NCBI GenBank assembly: GCA_002305575.1
Contig: DBPP01000027.1
Span: forward strand, 1-6,748
Direction: 5' to 3'
DNA length: 6,748 nucleotides
Source: Ruminococcaceae bacterium UBA1417
GTDB taxonomy: Bacteria; Bacillota; Clostridia; Oscillospirales; Acutalibacteraceae
Shown: positions 5,891-6,748 of the stretch, piece after piece
How positions within the stretch are numbered: position 1 is the stretch's first letter
Layout: every line of letters begins with the position of its first letter
Program-made: the position numbers and the translations under genes
The notes under the pieces: generated by a model
Seen by the model: the letters and a program-made list of their open reading frames with translations, nothing else
The model's database searches: none
What the model was told of the DNA's origin: nothing

Positions 5891-6541
5891 ATGAAGGGCT
5901 TGCTTTACCTCAATGGGTGTCTGCTTTGGAAGCAGTGCCGAATTTTCCTGGCGTTTCTGCTGGTGCTTCTGGCCGGCTCGGCGCTTAGCGGCAGCGTCGT
6001 ATGGCAGATTTCTTCCGGCATGCTCGCAGGTGTGACGATTCCGCTGACGCTGATGAATTATGAAGATCGAGCGGGTTGGGACGCGTTCAGCCGCGCACTG
6101 CCGTATTCTGCGGCGCAACTCGTCTCGGTGAAATACCTACTGGTTCTGGCGCTTGCCGTGGTTCTGGCGCTTGCCGGTACCGCGGCGGAAATGCTCCGCG
6201 CCGCGTGGATGGGCGTCTTGCTTCTGCCCGAGCGGTTTGGCGGCGTGGGTATGGCTGCCGCTCTGTGCGTGTTGGGGCCGGCACTGCTGCTGCCCATCCT
6301 GTTTCGCTTCGGCGTAGAAAAGGGGGAGCGGGTTTGTGTGGCGCTGACGGCCGTTCTGCTTTTGCTTTTGCTCCTGATTTCTCTGGCCGTGCAGGGAATG
6401 CCGGATTATGCCTTACCGTTGCAGGCCTTTTTCCCGCTGGTCCGTGCGGATTGGCTGGCCGCGGCGCTGCTTGCCGTATCCGGCGCGGCCTTTTCCGCAT
6501 CTTGGCTGTTGTCGGTGCGGCTGCACAAACGACATTTGTGA
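5891..6541 (+). CDS. ABC-2-type transporter permease (second of a paralogous pair)
   Basis: Integral membrane subunit, 216 aa, paralogous to the preceding gene. Both proteins start MKGLL, and 19 of 30 residues are identical at the same positions (57-86: Y..R.GW...SRA.PY..AQLVS.KYL.VL). FRFGVEK is also shared (138-144 here). About six hydrophobic segments are visible, including a very leucine-rich one at 150-166 and one near 187-208. The start is ATG 5891 with GGAGG (5879-5883) 7 nt upstream; the gap to the previous stop is 28 nt. The pair most likely forms a heterodimeric channel with two copies of the ATPase. No convincing terminator follows; the next promoter begins within about 10 nt of the stop. 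Confidence 0.88.
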   Translation: MKGLLYLNGCLLWKQCRIFLAFLLVLLAGSALSGSVVWQISSGMLAGVTIPLTLMNYEDRAGWDAFSRALPYSAAQLVSVKYLLVLALAVVLALAGTAAEMLRAAWMGVLLLPERFGGVGMAAALCVLGPALLLPILFRFGVEKGERVCVALTAVLLLLLLLISLAVQGMPDYALPLQAFFPLVRADWLAAALLAVSGAAFSASWLLSVRLHKRHL

Positions 6542-6550
6542 AATTTGTCG

Positions 6551-6579
6551 TTGAATCCCTCCCCCGAATATGCTAAAAT
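6551..6579 (+). promoter_or_regulatory. Promoter with extended -10 for the gene at the right edge
   Basis: TTGAAT (6551-6556) and TAAAAT (6574-6579) are separated by 17 nt, and TG at 6571-6572 one base before the -10 makes an extended -10 element. A weaker alternative is TTGTCG (6545-6550) with TATGCT (6569-6574), 18 nt apart. Either would give a leader of about 45-55 nt and make the next gene independent of the ABC operon, although read-through is possible. Confidence 0.65.
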
Positions 6580-6603
6580 GACAGTACATAAACATGGAAT
6601 GTG

Positions 6604-6625
6604 CGCCGCGGGGAGTTATGCGGCG
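6604..6625 (+). promoter_or_regulatory. Leader hairpin before the right-edge gene
   Basis: CGCCGC (6604-6609) pairs with GCGGCG (6620-6625) around a 10-nt loop and directly abuts the GAGAGGG ribosome site. The paired arms are identical to those of the hairpin in the glyQS leader, while the loops differ. Function unknown. Confidence 0.4.
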
Positions 6626-6633
6626 GAGAGGGA

Positions 6634-6748
6634 ATGATCAACGATATGAAATGGATGCATACAAAACAGTGGGCGTCGTGGCTCGCGGCCCTGCTGCTGT
6701 GCGCGCTGCTGTGCGGTTTTCCAGTCAGCGCGGATACGGCGGACGCCG
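6634..6748 (+). CDS. Secreted or surface protein, N-terminal fragment
   Basis: Only the first 38 codons are present. The start is ATG 6634, with GGAGAGGG immediately upstream (6625-6632, close spacing); ATG 6646 is a possible alternative. The peptide has a charged start (MINDMKWMHTKQ), a hydrophobic core rich in Leu, Ala and Cys (about 13-28), and a probable signal peptidase I site PVSA-DTADA after about residue 33. There is no lipobox in the visible part: the cysteines lie inside the hydrophobic core. This indicates export by the Sec pathway. The mature domain lies beyond the window, so no function can be assigned. Confidence 0.75.
   Translation, partial: MINDMKWMHTKQWASWLAALLLCALLCGFPVSADTADA

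Noticed and set aside
6530..6550. Hairpin CGACATTT / AAAT-tt-GTCG spanning the last permease stop, considered as a terminator
   Set aside because: The stem is AT-rich with a two-base bulge and is followed by TTGAATCCC, not a U-tract; it overlaps a candidate -35 region.
1..6748. CRISPR array, insertion sequence, rRNA or tRNA genes
   Set aside because: No regularly spaced repeats, transposase motifs, terminal inverted repeats or structural RNA genes were seen; the only repeats are the short operator repeats and leader hairpins described.

Overview
The window looks like chromosomal DNA of a GC-rich member of the Bacillota, most likely a Clostridia lineage of the Oscillospiraceae/Ruminococcaceae kind. 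The reasons are a ThiT-type thiamine transporter behind a TPP riboswitch, a dimeric-type glycyl-tRNA synthetase, a YtrA-like GntR/ABC operon, strong Shine-Dalgarno sites and consensus sigma-A promoters. The genus is inference. Most of it is ordinary, compact housekeeping and transport DNA. I see no CRISPR array, rRNA, tRNA, insertion sequence or clearly novel multi-gene system.

Left part (1-1210, minus strand): an m5U 23S rRNA methyltransferase (RlmD/TrmA family). It is complete at its N-terminus and runs off the left edge with an unusual, less GC-rich C-terminal tail. That tail may mark a mobile-element junction just outside the window. Between it and the next gene lie two divergent promoters (1251-1279 minus, 1329-1357 plus).

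Middle (1329-3765, plus strand): a perfectly spaced promoter, a TPP riboswitch with an apparent antiterminator/terminator platform, and thiT (thiamine uptake S-component) closed by a strong terminator. Then glyQS follows with its own promoter, a short leader hairpin and its own terminator. These are two independent single-gene units.

Right part (3817-6541, plus strand): an autoregulated four-gene operon made of a promoter overlapped by an AT-rich operator with direct and inverted repeats, a short GntR/YtrA-type repressor, an ABC ATPase, and two paralogous ABC-2-type permeases that probably form a heterodimeric channel. Start/stop overlaps and short spacings indicate co-transcription. Family knowledge suggests an exporter or stress-response pump derepressed by a ligand or envelope stress; the substrate cannot be read from the sequence.

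Right edge (6551-6748): a new promoter with an extended -10, a leader hairpin, and the first 38 codons of a protein with a clear signal peptide, cut by the window end.
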